Assembly: GCA_014925825.1 (NCBI GenBank)
Contig: JACGCK010000136.1
Location: 1 to 64,000 of the forward strand
DNA length: 64,000 bases
Direction of reading: 5' to 3'
Source: Pholiota molesta
Taxonomy: Eukaryota; Basidiomycota; Agaricomycetes; Agaricales; Strophariaceae
Position numbers and translations under genes: made by a program. The notes under the pieces are model-generated. The model was not told where the DNA came from and made no database searches. It saw only the letters and a list, made by a program, of their open reading frames with translations. This document shows, one piece after another, positions 46,362 through 58,400 of this stretch; within the stretch, counting starts at the first letter, position 1; each line of letters opens with the position of its first letter.

Positions 46362-47796
46362 ATGAACTCGATCAGCGGTATCAGAAACGTGAATTATCAA
46401 TTACCTCTGGCAGCAAACTTGATATCAGGTGCGTATTTTCCTGACGCTCAAGTAGCTATACCGGCCCAATTCATCGTTCAAATTTACGTGGCAACGTTAA
46501 ACGGCGTGGCGACGCAGTGGGAGCTTTGACAATTCAAGCATGGGAGCTGGTTATTCACCTGAACGATGAGGTGCAATATCTGTGGAGGTACGTTCGTCTT
46601 TTTCTACACCCAGTAACCTCTGATTCGAAGAGGTATTTCTCTATTTACTCCCCTAGGGGAAGGTTCAACTGCGTCAAAGCTTTATATTTCTGCTCGCGCT
46701 ACGTCATGCTGGCAGCTCAAATGTGCGTAGTGCCGTTCTTTCCTCTTTGCATTGCTCATCAATGTTATTGTTATGGATACCCTCCCTCTCTCGAAACAAT
46801 CCCCAGAGTCAATCAATTGCTTTCCTATGGTGTTGCAGTCAAGATAGCGAACATGGGTAACTGTAGCGGAATATTCGTCTTCAAGGCCGTGATCGCCCAT
46901 GCCTCTTTGGTTATGTTGGAAGTAATCCTACTTATTCGAGGTAACGCTCTTTTGTTCCTGCCAGTTATTCGCCTGACCGGCGGCTTCATAATGTCTTAGT
47001 ATATGCACTCTATAATCGGAGCTACAAGATCAAATGCTTTCTTACTATTGTATACGTGTTAGCTCTGTTGCTTGAGCTTGTAGGGATCACATGCGTAGTA
47101 CGACGCCTCCTTCAACACCAAGGATGTAGCCCGCCAAAGCTGGAGAAGATTTCATTGCTAATATTTGGGTAAGTAGAAAGGTAGACCATGTTTTAATAAT
47201 AATGTCATTCATATAATACGATCTAGATTGGGCGCTGGTCAAATTCAGTTCATTCTCTTCGCTTTGAGCTTATACAAGCTTATTTGGGACGGGCGGTTAT
47301 CAAAAACCCCTCTGACATCGTTGTTGCTTCGAGAGGGAGTTGTCGTATTTCTGGTTGTGACTGGTGAGCAACATGAGTACTTTCGTGCGATTTCGGTCCA
47401 TATATCTTGACATTGATCGAAGCCATCACCGCAATTCTCATAACACATGAATTGGCCCATAATCTCAAACTTGATTTTGCCCGAGCCACCTTTTCGTACG
47501 TGCACATAATCACGAACCCCAGTTACTTCTTGCTCATGCTGCTCATTATTCAGATGGTACTTATCAGTAATCTCGATGGCGGTTCGTAAATACGACTTCA
47601 CTTTGCGAGCCCTTGCAAACGCTGAATGATTATCTACAAATAGGCTTCGAATTTGATTCTGAATATGCGAAAGCTAGCCGTCAAGGACACTCTGCGTCTC
47701 CAGCGACCTATTGGGTCGCAAAATTTGGCAGAGGAAGCAATGACGAGGACCTACGATATTGATCAATCTATATGTTTGACGTCTTTTTATGAATAA
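46362..47796 (+). CDS. DUF6533-type seven-TM membrane protein, tandem copy B
   Basis: It starts MNSISGIRNVNYQLPLAANL and follows the exon plan of copy A. Shared segments are AWELVIHLNDEVQYLWR, KALYFCSRYVMLAAQM, SYGVAVKIANMGNC, VYALYNRSYKIKCF, LYKLIWDGRLSKTPLTSLLL, ATFSYVHIITNP and the C-terminal NLILNMRKLAVKDTLRLQRP to SICLTSFYE. The ATGs lie 2,116 bp apart. Upstream sequence is also shared (44080-44245 with about 46190-46361), so the promoter was duplicated too. Minor differences include the first intron, which here is ~90 nt. Both copies look intact. Predicted to be an integral membrane protein; ligand unknown. Confidence 0.8.
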
Positions 47797-47799
47797 TTT

Positions 47800-50700
47800 A
47801 ATCGTTTCTGCTGTGGAATCCTGACCCTAAAACAGACTTAAAATATCTCCGAGCCCTACAATAATTGAACTTTCATACTTTTTCTCGTTGTAAGTAATGA
47901 ATGTTTCTATGTTAAATTATAATATGGTTCTTAATACGAGATATGGCGACCATATTATCCCCGGAAAGGGGTACGGTGTCGAGTACAGTATACAATCTAC
48001 TAAGACCAGCTTTCTGATCAGCAGAAAGGTTATGTTCCTGGTACCTCGAGCTTCAAGCTCTTAGACCAGTATACGTCGTGGGGAGCAGTAAAGAAGAAAA
48101 GCTGTTGTTTCTCATGGTTATCTTGCTTAAATATGTGCATGTTGCATGGAAAAGAACCAGCCTCCAGATCTAACAAACGCCTATCCTCAGGTTGCTACTT
48201 ATGGATGAGATCCCCTACTCCCCGCACATTGTTACTTTATAGATGAATTCACCCTGAGATATTGATATTGTTTGTTCATTCATTCCCTCATCCAAATTAA
48301 CTAACACTCCTTTAACTTTAGGCATTATGGTATACTGGGCAATCGATTGTCAGTAGTTGCTCAGCGCCGGATTCGCAGACCTCAACAATCGATCAGCAAT
48401 GACTGACAGGTGCCAAAAGGAACCGCAGTGGTTGAGGCAAATACAAGCGTATCATGAAAATACTTGTGGGAGACCCAAGGGAGACCAACAGAAGATCAGA
48501 CATACAAAGCCTGGGAATAATACGACTGATGTCTGATGATGGCTGGAAGACTCAAGGACTCAGCGCGATCTAGCTGCCAGTGGGATGGCGAAAGATGTCA
48601 GTCCAAGCTAGCGCTCTCAAGGATAAGTAGTCCCTCCGATCGAGTGTCGTGGCTTTGCCGTTTCAAAACCTTGGCTTCAAATAAGGTTGAAGAATACTGG
48701 AGAAATTATCTCTATCACTCTGTCTCAGCCTGTGGCATGCTACAGAATGTCATGGATTGGTCGCCATCTGCACCTCCAGTATTGTATTGATTATGGCAGG
48801 TCGAAGGTTTTGGTCGGGTGTGCTATGATTAAACACCAGCTTCGAAACCACCAGGCCAGGTCGTGCCGTTCTCGTAAAAACCTAGGTGATTCGGTGCACA
48901 GCCCACGCGTCTGGCGCGAGGCGCACTTCGATCCCGCCAGGACCTCGAAACAACCTCGCGTCAATCGGCACAGCTCCTTTTACTTTAACAATAACTCTAG
49001 CTCAGACACCTTACTCATACTCCGCATACTCACGCTAGCTCGAACTGCCCACACCTGTCCACTAAGACACCGAACCCCAACTTGTGAATTCAAGCCAGCC
49101 GAACTGCTCTACTCCGACATCGGAGCTGCTTGTGCCTATCTGTTCGCCCCCGATGGCTCTGACACCGTGGAGACAGAGTGCTGCTCACTGTGCTGGTGAA
49201 CTTCGTCTGAAATAGACACTCGATCGAATCCTGTTGCGTTCGTTGCCGTTCTAATGACGACAGTGGAAACTCGAATAAAACTCGAAGCTTGAGCGGTGAA
49301 TTTTTCTGCTTCTGTGGGTGCTTGCGTGTACGTTACTAGCTTCGAGGTCCGATACGTGCGTCCAGAATGTCTGCGCGGTGCCACACTGCCATCGAGCCCC
49401 GGGAAGGCGCCTGACACTGCGCATTCGCCGCATGTTAATCAATACGTGGACTCCATCCATCGCGTTTCCACACATCTTCACGTATAAGCAGCGTGCTCGC
49501 CTGGGCTGGCTCTGTATGGTGGGTGGGGTATGCGCTATGTCCACCGCTTCGGTATCACTGGCACCAAAACAATAGCAGCGCACTTAGTGACGCCGTTCGC
49601 CGAATGATTTTGGCTGCCAGATGACCTTGTGACCTCCTGAGTCTCTGTCGAAAGCCCCGACTCCGGTTCTGACTCCCACAACACCAGCAGGTCTACGGAG
49701 AATGTACTCCAGACAGCCTCCATGATCCTGTCGGTCTCGTTTGCTTCTCGGAATTGAAGTGCAAAGTTTGATTAGCGGGCATAGTTTCTTCCCACTGCGC
49801 TTGCACCCATGCTGATGGATGTGAATTAATAGATGAATAAGGTGTAACGATGCTCGAGCAGTTGGCGTACATGCGCCGATTGACAATCGTGCCGTGAGCG
49901 CGTGAATGATGATGGGAACCGCGGTCAGACGTACGCCCGCGGACGGTCCAGGTTCGACTTGGGTACATATGTTGCGGCAGGCAACCACACTCCGTTCTAA
50001 TATGGTTAGCGCCTAAGACGACAGCCAGAAATAATTTGACAAGGCGGCTGCCCTGCCGAACGCGTCAATACTACCCACTGCGTGCTGATCTTGACCGCCA
50101 TTATTTGGACAATAGAAGCTACATTAATGCTGATCCGAAGATGCAATTGTAGACGATGTTATTCAAATCTCATCTACATATCGGCGGCTAGAACCAGAGT
50201 TGGAATATATTAGACACAACAATAATACAGACAAAAAAGTATGAAAGGATGACTGGCGACAGCAAAGTTCCAATGAAACAAATGGTGAATACAGTACATA
50301 ATACTTCATCATAGACATCATCATAAGCAGGGGGGCATAACAGGCTCCGTGTGCGAGTGCGAGCGGTGTCGCCTACTCGAGTTCGTATTCGACATATCGG
50401 GCGATGGACATCATAAGCGGTATCCAGATCCTTGGGGGTCCGTGTGCGTGCATGGTGTCGATGTGAGTGAGGGCAAGAGTATATGGGAGTGACGAGGAAA
50501 AAGACCCAAAATATATATGTAGGGAAATGTATACTAGTAATAGTGTGGACGATGCATTGAGATAGTAGGGTTTTAGGTACGTAACATGCGAATGTGGTGG
50601 GAGAGCGAGGACGATCATATGTAGACAGGTATGAAATCGAGAAACACGGAACGAGGGTAACGACAAGACAGGGTATCACACGTGAGTAACTTTTGGGGGG

Positions 50701-51100
50701 TTTGGGAAAGGTTAGGCATGTGTAGGGAGAAACGGAGACGATGGGGTGAAGAGGGGCAGGGAATGATGCGGGCGGTGGAATAGCAGCAGTCATAGAGAGC
50801 AAGACAAGAGTGGGTGATGGAATGGATAGAGAAATCGAACAACGACGAGGATGATCCAGCTGCCAAGGGAGAAAGTACAGTTATATAGCTCACAGGAAGA
50901 GACAGACGAAGACAGAAAATGAGACCAAAGAAAGAAAAAGCGAAAATGAAAGAAAGCACAGAATCTTTCCATCCACCTACTAGACAACCAACCAACCGAG
51001 CTTCCAAATGTGAGTCGACATCCCTCCAACGGCAAGAAATGTGCGGATGTCGACAGGTCGAATTTTCGTGCCTAATGAATTGGCCAGCTTCCAACAACGG
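47800..51100. other. No confident gene; right end is zinc-finger gene 3' region
   Basis: The stretch 47.8-50.2 kb has only short frames in both strands (longest 48687-49199, plus) with no domain I recognise. From about 50.2 to 51.1 kb, directly downstream of the minus-strand zinc-finger gene, the sequence is A/G-rich on the plus strand (C/T-rich in the sense of that gene). It may include its 3' untranslated region. Confidence 0.35.
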
Positions 51101-51107
51101 CCGCTGC

Positions 51108-54100
51108 TCAAATCGGCTCGTCCTTCCACGTCCTCTCGCCATGCGAGCTGCTGCTATTAGCCTCCGCGGCATCCACCGCCTCAAGCAGCTCCGCTTCTGC
51201 ATCCGCATCGCCCTCCTCGCCCTCGCCGTCCAGATCAGCCGCGTCCACGGCGCCCAAGATCTCCGCCTCCGCCTCGGCGTCCGCGTCCGCATCGCCATCC
51301 GCGTCCGTATCGCCCCGCGGCGAAATCGACAGCGCGCTCCTCCCGCCGCCGAGCAGCGACCGCTTCGCCCCGCCATTCGCGCCGTCCAGCGGCCGCGCGC
51401 GCCCGTTCCTTGACGCCGAGCGGCTGTCGCTGAGCCCGCGCCCGACGTCCGAGGTCGGGATGTCCCCGCCGTCGTTCTCGTCGTCCTCGTCATCGTCGTC
51501 GTCGCGGAGCGCCGCGATGGACGGCGGGGGCGGTTGCTGGCGCTTCGCAGGCGTCGGGCTGGGCATGGCGCCGAGCAGCACGGCAGGACCGCCGCGCGCG
51601 CCCACCTGCGACTGCGTGGAGGACGCGTGGAGCGAGGCGTCTTCGCGGAAGCTGCCGCCGCCGTGCGGCGACTGGTTCGTGAGCAGCGTGTCGGAGCGGT
51701 GGATGGAGCGGTCGGAGGATTGGGAGAGCGGCAGCTGGGAATGCGACCCCGAGCGCGGGATGGGCTGGTGCTGCTGTGCCTGGACGGCGGCGAGGCTCGC
51801 GAGCTGCTGCTGTTGGTCAAGAGTGCCCCGGCGCTCGACGCGCTTCATCTTCTTCCTGCACCTGTTGGACACGAGGCGAGGGTGTGAGTATTTCCATACA
51901 AGGCGAAGGGAGATGAAGAACAAAGACATTAATGAAAATTCAATCCACCGCAACCACCCATACCCGAGGCGAACACGCCGCCGCAAGCGACGATAATTAA
52001 GCAAAGGGCAGCACAAGAACAAAAAAGGCGCCACACGAGGCGCTGTCACCTCATGAACAAAGACAGACAGACAGATGGATGGATGGATGGATGGATGGAT
52101 AAGCGCACCACCGAGCTCGCACCGAGCTCAGGGCCCAGCCCCGAACCGCGGCTCCCCGCACCGACCAGCCCCCATCAGGGTCGCCCGCACACCCCAGCCA
52201 GCGGCGCCCGCATCCAGCGTGGAAGCAAACCAGCCCGCCAATCACACACCCCACCCACACACCCACGTACCCACGCACCCGCCACCCGGCCGTGGTGATG
52301 GATCACGACGATCATGGGACGTGGCACTCCGCGATAGGGGGGCACAGGCCGCGCGTCGCCCAGGCATTACGCGCTCCCAGCTCCATCCATCCGAGCGAGC
52401 CGTCAGCCAGTAACCCCCGATGCCCGACATCCACGCACACGCATGCAGGTACACACGCGCCGCCGCCGATACCGAGGTGATGGCGTGATACATGCATGAT
52501 CGGCGCCTTTCGCGCAAAGGCGCCATCACAACGGCAAAACCAAAGACCCGCACAACATCCGCCACAAAATAGAACAAACGGGCGGGCGGGACGGGGTGAC
52601 GGGACCCCGCCACAGTCCCGAAAAGGGGATATGCGAAAACAAAAACAAAAAACAAAAAACAAAAACAAAAACCGCGCTCACCTATCGCACACCGTCCCAG
52701 GCCCCATCGGCCCCGGGCCCCACTTCTCCACGCACTTGCCGTCCTTGTAGCGCCCGACCATCCCGCACTGCCGGCAGATCCGCTGCCCCTGCGCGTTCAT
52801 CGACGCAAACGGCACGGCCGGCGCGGCGGCGCTCGCGGGCTGCGCGGGCGAGGCGGTGTCGAGGTTCGGCGTGGACGCGCCTAGGAGGAAAAGGAAAGGG
52901 GCGTGTTAGCAGGTATGTTTCGGAGTGCGAGGAAGGAAGGGAAGAGCAGAGATTTATAAAATAAAAAATGAAAAATATTGAAGCCATGAGCACACACCAT
53001 CCCATCCGTCTGTAGAACTAAACGCAGCTGGTTACAGACAGGCACAACAGCCCCACTTCGGGCGCAACACAGCCCGCCCGAATCACAAACGTACGGTGGC
53101 GGCGCGGGTTGGCACCATCCCATATCAGAACCGCATCAGAACCCCAAACCCAAGACAGGCGCCACAGCCCAACCCGTCCATGCCGCCCCACCCCAGCCCC
53201 ACCCTCCCTGCGCCCCACCCAAACGCGCTCCCTTATCCCCGCAGCAGCTTGGCACACCAGGCAGCGCGGGCGGACGACGGCCTTTGTGGGCAGACGGGGG
53301 GGAAAAAAAGAAGCCCGAGGGAAGGGAAGGACGCACGCGCGCGGCTCCCACGCGCGGAAGAAGCGCCACGCGAGGGTCGGATGCCGTTGAGACGGCGGTG
53401 GTAACCCGCCACCGTGTTCGCTCCGCGGAGGCGCGGGCGCGGGTGGATGCGGCGGACGAGTGGGTTGTGCGCCGCACCAGAAGAACAATGCTTGTGCGCG
53501 ACACCAGAAGAAAGAACACAACGAAACCCGCCCACCAAAAAAAAAAAGAAACACAAGGGGAAAAAAATACAATTGAGAAAAAAAAACACTCACTCCCCCC
53601 AAGCGTACCCGGGAACTTGCTCTTCTTCGTCGGCGCGCCCGTCACCACCGGCGCGAACACGTGCGTCGTGTACACCACCCCCTGTCCTCCCCCTCCCTGC
53701 CCTTGCCCCTGTCCACCACCGCCGACAACCCCCGGCCCCACACCCACGCCAGGGCCACTACGTATCCCCGCCGGATACGCATACGCCTGATGCTGGTGCG
53801 CGGGCGACGGCGAGAGCCCCGGCCCGCGCGGGCTCGCCTCCGTCCGCCTGCGCTGCAAACCCAGACCCGCTTGCTGGTGCGGGTGGTGCAATGATGATGG
53901 GTGCATGCCCTCCATGTAGCGGCTCCCATTCTGCGCCTGCGCTCCGGGGGGCAGGGTGTTGGTGTTCGTGTTGGTGGAGTTGGTGAGGTCGTCGCCGGTA
54001 GTGGCTTTGATGATCATATCGTCGATATCCATCGAGCTCGCGGACGACCGGCTGCCCGAGCGCGAGTGGCTGCGCGCGCGGCGCGGCGCGTAGGCGGCGC

Positions 54101-55415
54101 CGTACGCGCGGTCGATGATGCGCGGGTTCGCAGTGTTATTATTCCCTTGGGTGGCGGCGGCGCCCGCGGATGGGGCGGCGGAGGAAGAGGGGGCGGCGGA
54201 GGAAGGGCGGTGTAGGCGCGTGAGGAGCGCCGCCTGCTGCTGCTGCTGCTGCTGCGCCTGGCGGACCTGGTCCTGGTACTCGCGGTCGTGCGGGTGCGCG
54301 AGGGATGTGATGTACTAATGGGATGGAAGGGAGCAGATCTGGGGGGGAGGGACGTCAGCGGGCGAAGGGGCGGGGACGCGGAGGGGTACGTACCGAGGCA
54401 CACGCAGGACACGAGGCGCGCGGGTAAGAGGGGGCGAGAAGCGGGGCGTCGGATCAGATGGGAGCAGCAGGGAAGACTCGCATGGAAGACGTACCGACTC
54501 AGAGTAAGCCGCGCCCAGCTCTCGTCCGCGCGGGTCGTCGCCTCGGGAGCGCTTGCTCGGGGGCGCCCCGTACATGCCGTCCATGCTCGGTGTGCGCCGC
54601 CTCCTCGACCCGCCGTACGCAGGGGGGTTCGGGGTCGGGTGCGGGGGCAGCGGGAACGCCACCCGTGATGAATTGCTCCTGACGTGCCCCCTGCCCCCCG
54701 GCGGCGGCATGCCGCCCGCATACACGCTGCCCGCGGACGACGCGGTGAGGACCCACGCGGGCAGCGGGGGCAGCACGAAGGGCAGGCCGGGGGGCGGGTC
54801 GTCGACGCGCGTGCGCGCGAAGGCCCCGCGGGCCTCGCGGGCGGCGAGCTCGAGCGCGGTGGAGAAGTCGTCGAGCTGGCGCCACGCCTCCTGGAGCTCG
54901 CGCGTGCGGGCCTCGAGCTCGTCGCGCTGGCGCTCGACGGCGGCGAGGCGGGCCTCGTACTCGTCGACGATGCGCTTGAGCTGCTCCGCGGGGATCTGCT
55001 TGGGCGAGGGGGCGGCCCCGGCCTGCGGGTGCTCTGTGGTGGAGGGGGCGGGGGTGGTGCCGTTGGTGGCGGGGGAGGCGGCGGCGGCGTCGTGGAGGAT
55101 GTGGTGGATGCGCTCGGCCTTGTCAGCGCGCTTGCGGGCGGCGGCGAGCTCCGTGCGGAGCTGGTCTGCGTCGCGGTAGGCGTCTGCGAGGAGGGCGGCG
55201 AGGTGGTGGTTTGATGTGGGGGCGGGGGTGGTGGGGAGAGGTCCATGGTGGTTTGGGCTCCTCTCGCCTCGCCGTCCTTCATAAACTTGCCCCGGCACAA
55301 CAACCAAAAATAATCCGCAAAAATGCACCCCCGCGGCTCGGCTCACCCGCTGAACCAAACCATCCCGCCCGGCGGCTATCCCCAAACCCGGCCACGCCCG
55401 CGCCGGCCCCTCCAT
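51108..55415 (-). CDS. Coiled-coil / GATA-like zinc-finger protein (putative transcription regulator)
   Basis: Exons 55415-54495, 54314-53609, 52880-52682 and 51861-51108 join in phase into 859 residues. The N-terminal half has a leucine-rich coiled coil (about residues 145-200: QLKRIVDEYEARLAAVERQR). It is followed by Ser/Pro/Gly- and Gln-rich disordered sequence (QAQQQQQQQAALL) and RRARSHSRSGSRSS. Exon 3 ends within a Cys4 motif: CRQCG, KCVEKWGPG, then VCDRC completed in exon 4 by RKKMKRVERRGTL. This resembles a GATA-type finger with a long loop and a basic tail, so DNA binding is likely (inference). The C-terminus is acidic (DADGDADADAEAEAE). The start is uncertain: the in-frame ATG at 55415 gives an unusual N-terminus, while an ATG at about 55244 lies in another phase. 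Introns 2 and 3 are 728 and 820 nt. Confidence 0.7.
52071..52102. repeat. Tetranucleotide microsatellite (GGAT)n in an intron
   Basis: About seven uninterrupted GGAT units lie in the 820 nt third intron of the zinc-finger gene. Confidence 0.85.
52634..52672. repeat. CAAAAA-type simple repeat near a splice donor
   Basis: A run of CAAAAA/CAAAAAA units lies just inside the third intron, within ~10 nt of the donor end at 52681. Confidence 0.8.
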
Positions 55416-55419
55416 CCCC

Positions 55420-58400
55420 GTCGGAGCGCGGCGTCAGATGACTCATCGTCCCCCGCGCTATCCCCCCGGCCTCGCCCCTCCACGCGCCCCCTTATCGCTA
55501 TCGATCCGGCGTGCGCGCGCCCACCCACGCGTACAGCTCCCGCGCCCGGGGTCCCCCCTGCCTCGAGGCGCGGGGGAGGGCCGTGTGCTTCGCGTCCCGC
55601 GACGCCCCAGCCCCATTTGGGCTCGCGCGAGCGGCCTGGCCCGGCTCTGGCTGCGGGCGCGCGTGGCGTGCCACTCCCTTCCCAGCGCATATCCCGCGCA
55701 GCGCCAGGGTCGGGCCTCCGATAAGCACATCCCATCCATCACCCCCCATCTGAATCGATCCCATCTGCTGCTCGCCTCGCCGCCTGCGCACTGCCCAGTG
55801 CCCACAGGGCCGCGTTGCGCTCGCTCGCCCGAGGCCATTTCCGGCTGCGCCACAGACATCATCATCACAGGGAGCACATTGATCGACGCACATCCGAACG
55901 CAGAACGCACATCACAGGGCCCCTCCCTGACGCACTCGAGGCGGCGACGAGGCACTTTGCGCGGCCCAAAACGAGGAATTGTCCAAAAGGATATCCAGAA
56001 TTGGCGCGCAACGCCCCCTTCCCTACCCACTTTTTTTCCACGTGGAGAACCACAAAAATACCCCCCTCCTCCAGCTGTATCACATCCCATCCAGATTCCA
56101 TATCACCTCGCACGGTCGTTGCTTTCCACAAAACGCGCAGGTCACGGTACCCACCCACTTCCGGATTCCGAGTCCAGCTTCCCCCACCCCACCCTCGCGC
56201 GCATTCCATTCACACCATATTCACACCGCTGTGCTTCTATTAGTATCACGCCCGTCCGAGGCTGCTGCGACGGGAACAACAGACCATGGGACCCTCGCGA
56301 GGATGCCCACCGCATTCCGATCGCCGACTCCGCCCGCCGCGAAATGAAAAACACGCATCTCCCAAGAAGCTCCTTTCCTCCGCCACCTCGCACGCCAGCG
56401 CCATACCGAACGCGCAAATGAAAGCCACAATGCCACCCGGGTACGCGGGCGCGTTACGCACTCCTCACCCATCTCGGCGGCCGGAAAAAGCACGGAGGAA
56501 AAGGAAGACTGGCCGCAGCCGGGTAGACCGTCGACATTCTCTGACTCTCCCACCGCACTATGTATGCCAAAGGGCGATGCGCTTCACCTCCCACGGAATA
56601 GAGGAAGACCAGATACTCGCCGGGTGCGCGATGGGTGGGATCGTCCAAAGTGAATGGTGCTTGGTGCTCGGCGGCGCACATTGTCGGCAGAACGACCGTC
56701 CATCTCCCATAACCAATCTCAAGGACACGCCCTCGGGCGCCTACTACGCGCCCACCTCAAACCCACGATGGAGCCTTGGCAACAGTACATAGGTGGACAA
56801 AGGCATGATTCTGAACTGCGAGGCTATCTTAGTATCTAGCAGCATCTTGCTACGCGATGGTACGCCTGTGTAAAAAAATTTATCTTTTTATTTCTTTAAA
56901 CTGATTGGTGCCTCGGACATAAAAAACAACGGTGAACTGTATCTCAGAAACAAGCTTGCGTGCAGAACAAAGGAGTCAAATATGTAAGTTGATAGATCGA
57001 ATGCTCAGCTCGTTGTGTTAAGATATTAATAATGCTCATGCTCGCTCTCGCAGGAAGCCCAGAATTAAGGTGGGGGTATGTAGATTGACCCAAGAAACCA
57101 AACTTTACAAACGAAGGAGAAATATACGACATCTTCTGGCGCATGCGCACTCAAATTGCGTCCGCCAGGTCCGTGAATTTGGGAAAAACAAATAAGCTAC
57201 TCTACGCATGTAAGTATCTAAAGTGCCCGTTCTCAAATAAAAGATTAAGGCTAGGCCGCACGGAATCATATCATCAGCCATGCACAGGATAGTGACTCGG
57301 AGGAGCAGTTGATGTAATAATGTGCGCGCGAGAGGAGACATAGTGTGCCTTCCTACATGGCTGACCAGGCCACGTTTGCTGCTCGACGTATAGTATACGG
57401 GCGCACCCTCCTGTACCCGACGTATCGTCTCGCCCTGTGCGGCTTTGGCTATGCAGAAGAAAAGGAACAGAATACATAGATCAAAATGGGGGGGAAAAAA
57501 CATATCTTAGAAGTCAGAATTTGAAAAGCAGATTCAACGTCAAATAAAGCGCGTCCGACACACCCTATGCCCTAGTTCCATCTCCATCGCACTTGTCGGG
57601 CTATGGTCGAGTGTTCGTACATTGAGCACGGGAGCGTGTTTTGTTGATATTGTCGAATTTGTGCGAGCGCCTAATTTGCTGGTCGGTGTGCCGTGTGCAT
57701 TCTCACGCCGTGTTTGAGATCCTAAGCCATCGCAAAAGGAGGTGGGAGTACGAAAATTTGATAATTGATAACCATTGTGATAGGGAGAAGTGTAATTGGG
57801 TCAGCGGGTAAAAGGTATGTATGAAAGAGAATAAATATTCTTATCGATCGTTGAGCAATCGTTGAGCATGAGCTCGCGCGGCTTGATCGGCATCACGTGG
57901 GAAGGTGGACTTCGCGCCGCGTCGACGAGCGCGCTGTCCATCTCCTCCACAGTAGCTTGGTTTCGTTCGTTCGTTGGGAGGCCGTTGCCCCGAGCTCTCG
58001 CCGACCCCAATGTCTGGACCTCGCTCCGTGGGTGTCGGGCCACCGGCTCTTGGGTGTTTAACGCGTACTATTTCCTTAGATTATCCACTATATTCCTTTG
58101 GACCTATATGCAATGCCATTTATAAACCCATCGCTATTCCCACCCCACCACCGGTTCGGCGTACGCCGCACAACTGCATTGGCTTGGATGCAGGACGTTT
58201 GGATACCGTACGTGTTCGTCAATAATAGGTTGGGTTTAGACGCCTCGCGGACGGATGACGCACGCGCGCACGCACGCACGCCCGACGAGATCGAACCCTG
58301 ACTCAGGCGGGCCGACCAGGATCGACACCCCCGCGACGGCATCCCATCCCCACCCCGACCGCGGCAGCGCACTAGCGGCGCGCCCATCGCGCAGGCGTCC

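Noticed and set aside
50615..51820. 401-codon minus-strand frame
   Set aside because: It overlaps the real last exon of the zinc-finger gene in another phase and is arginine/serine low-complexity; a shadow frame.
54014..55303. 429-codon minus-strand frame
   Set aside because: It overlaps the coiled-coil exon in a different phase and is only Pro/Ser/Arg low-complexity. Its first residues are noted only as a possible alternative start.
55438..56421. Long plus-strand open frame of 327 codons
   Set aside because: Its Pro/Arg/Ser-rich composition mirrors the local GC-rich DNA, other phases are equally open, and no domain is visible. It is more likely the promoter side of the zinc-finger gene.
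57105..57503. Minus-strand frame with a signal-peptide-like start (MFFPPHFDLCILFLFFCIAKA)
   Set aside because: The rest lacks cysteine pattern, domain or plausible splice structure, so a secreted protein cannot be supported.
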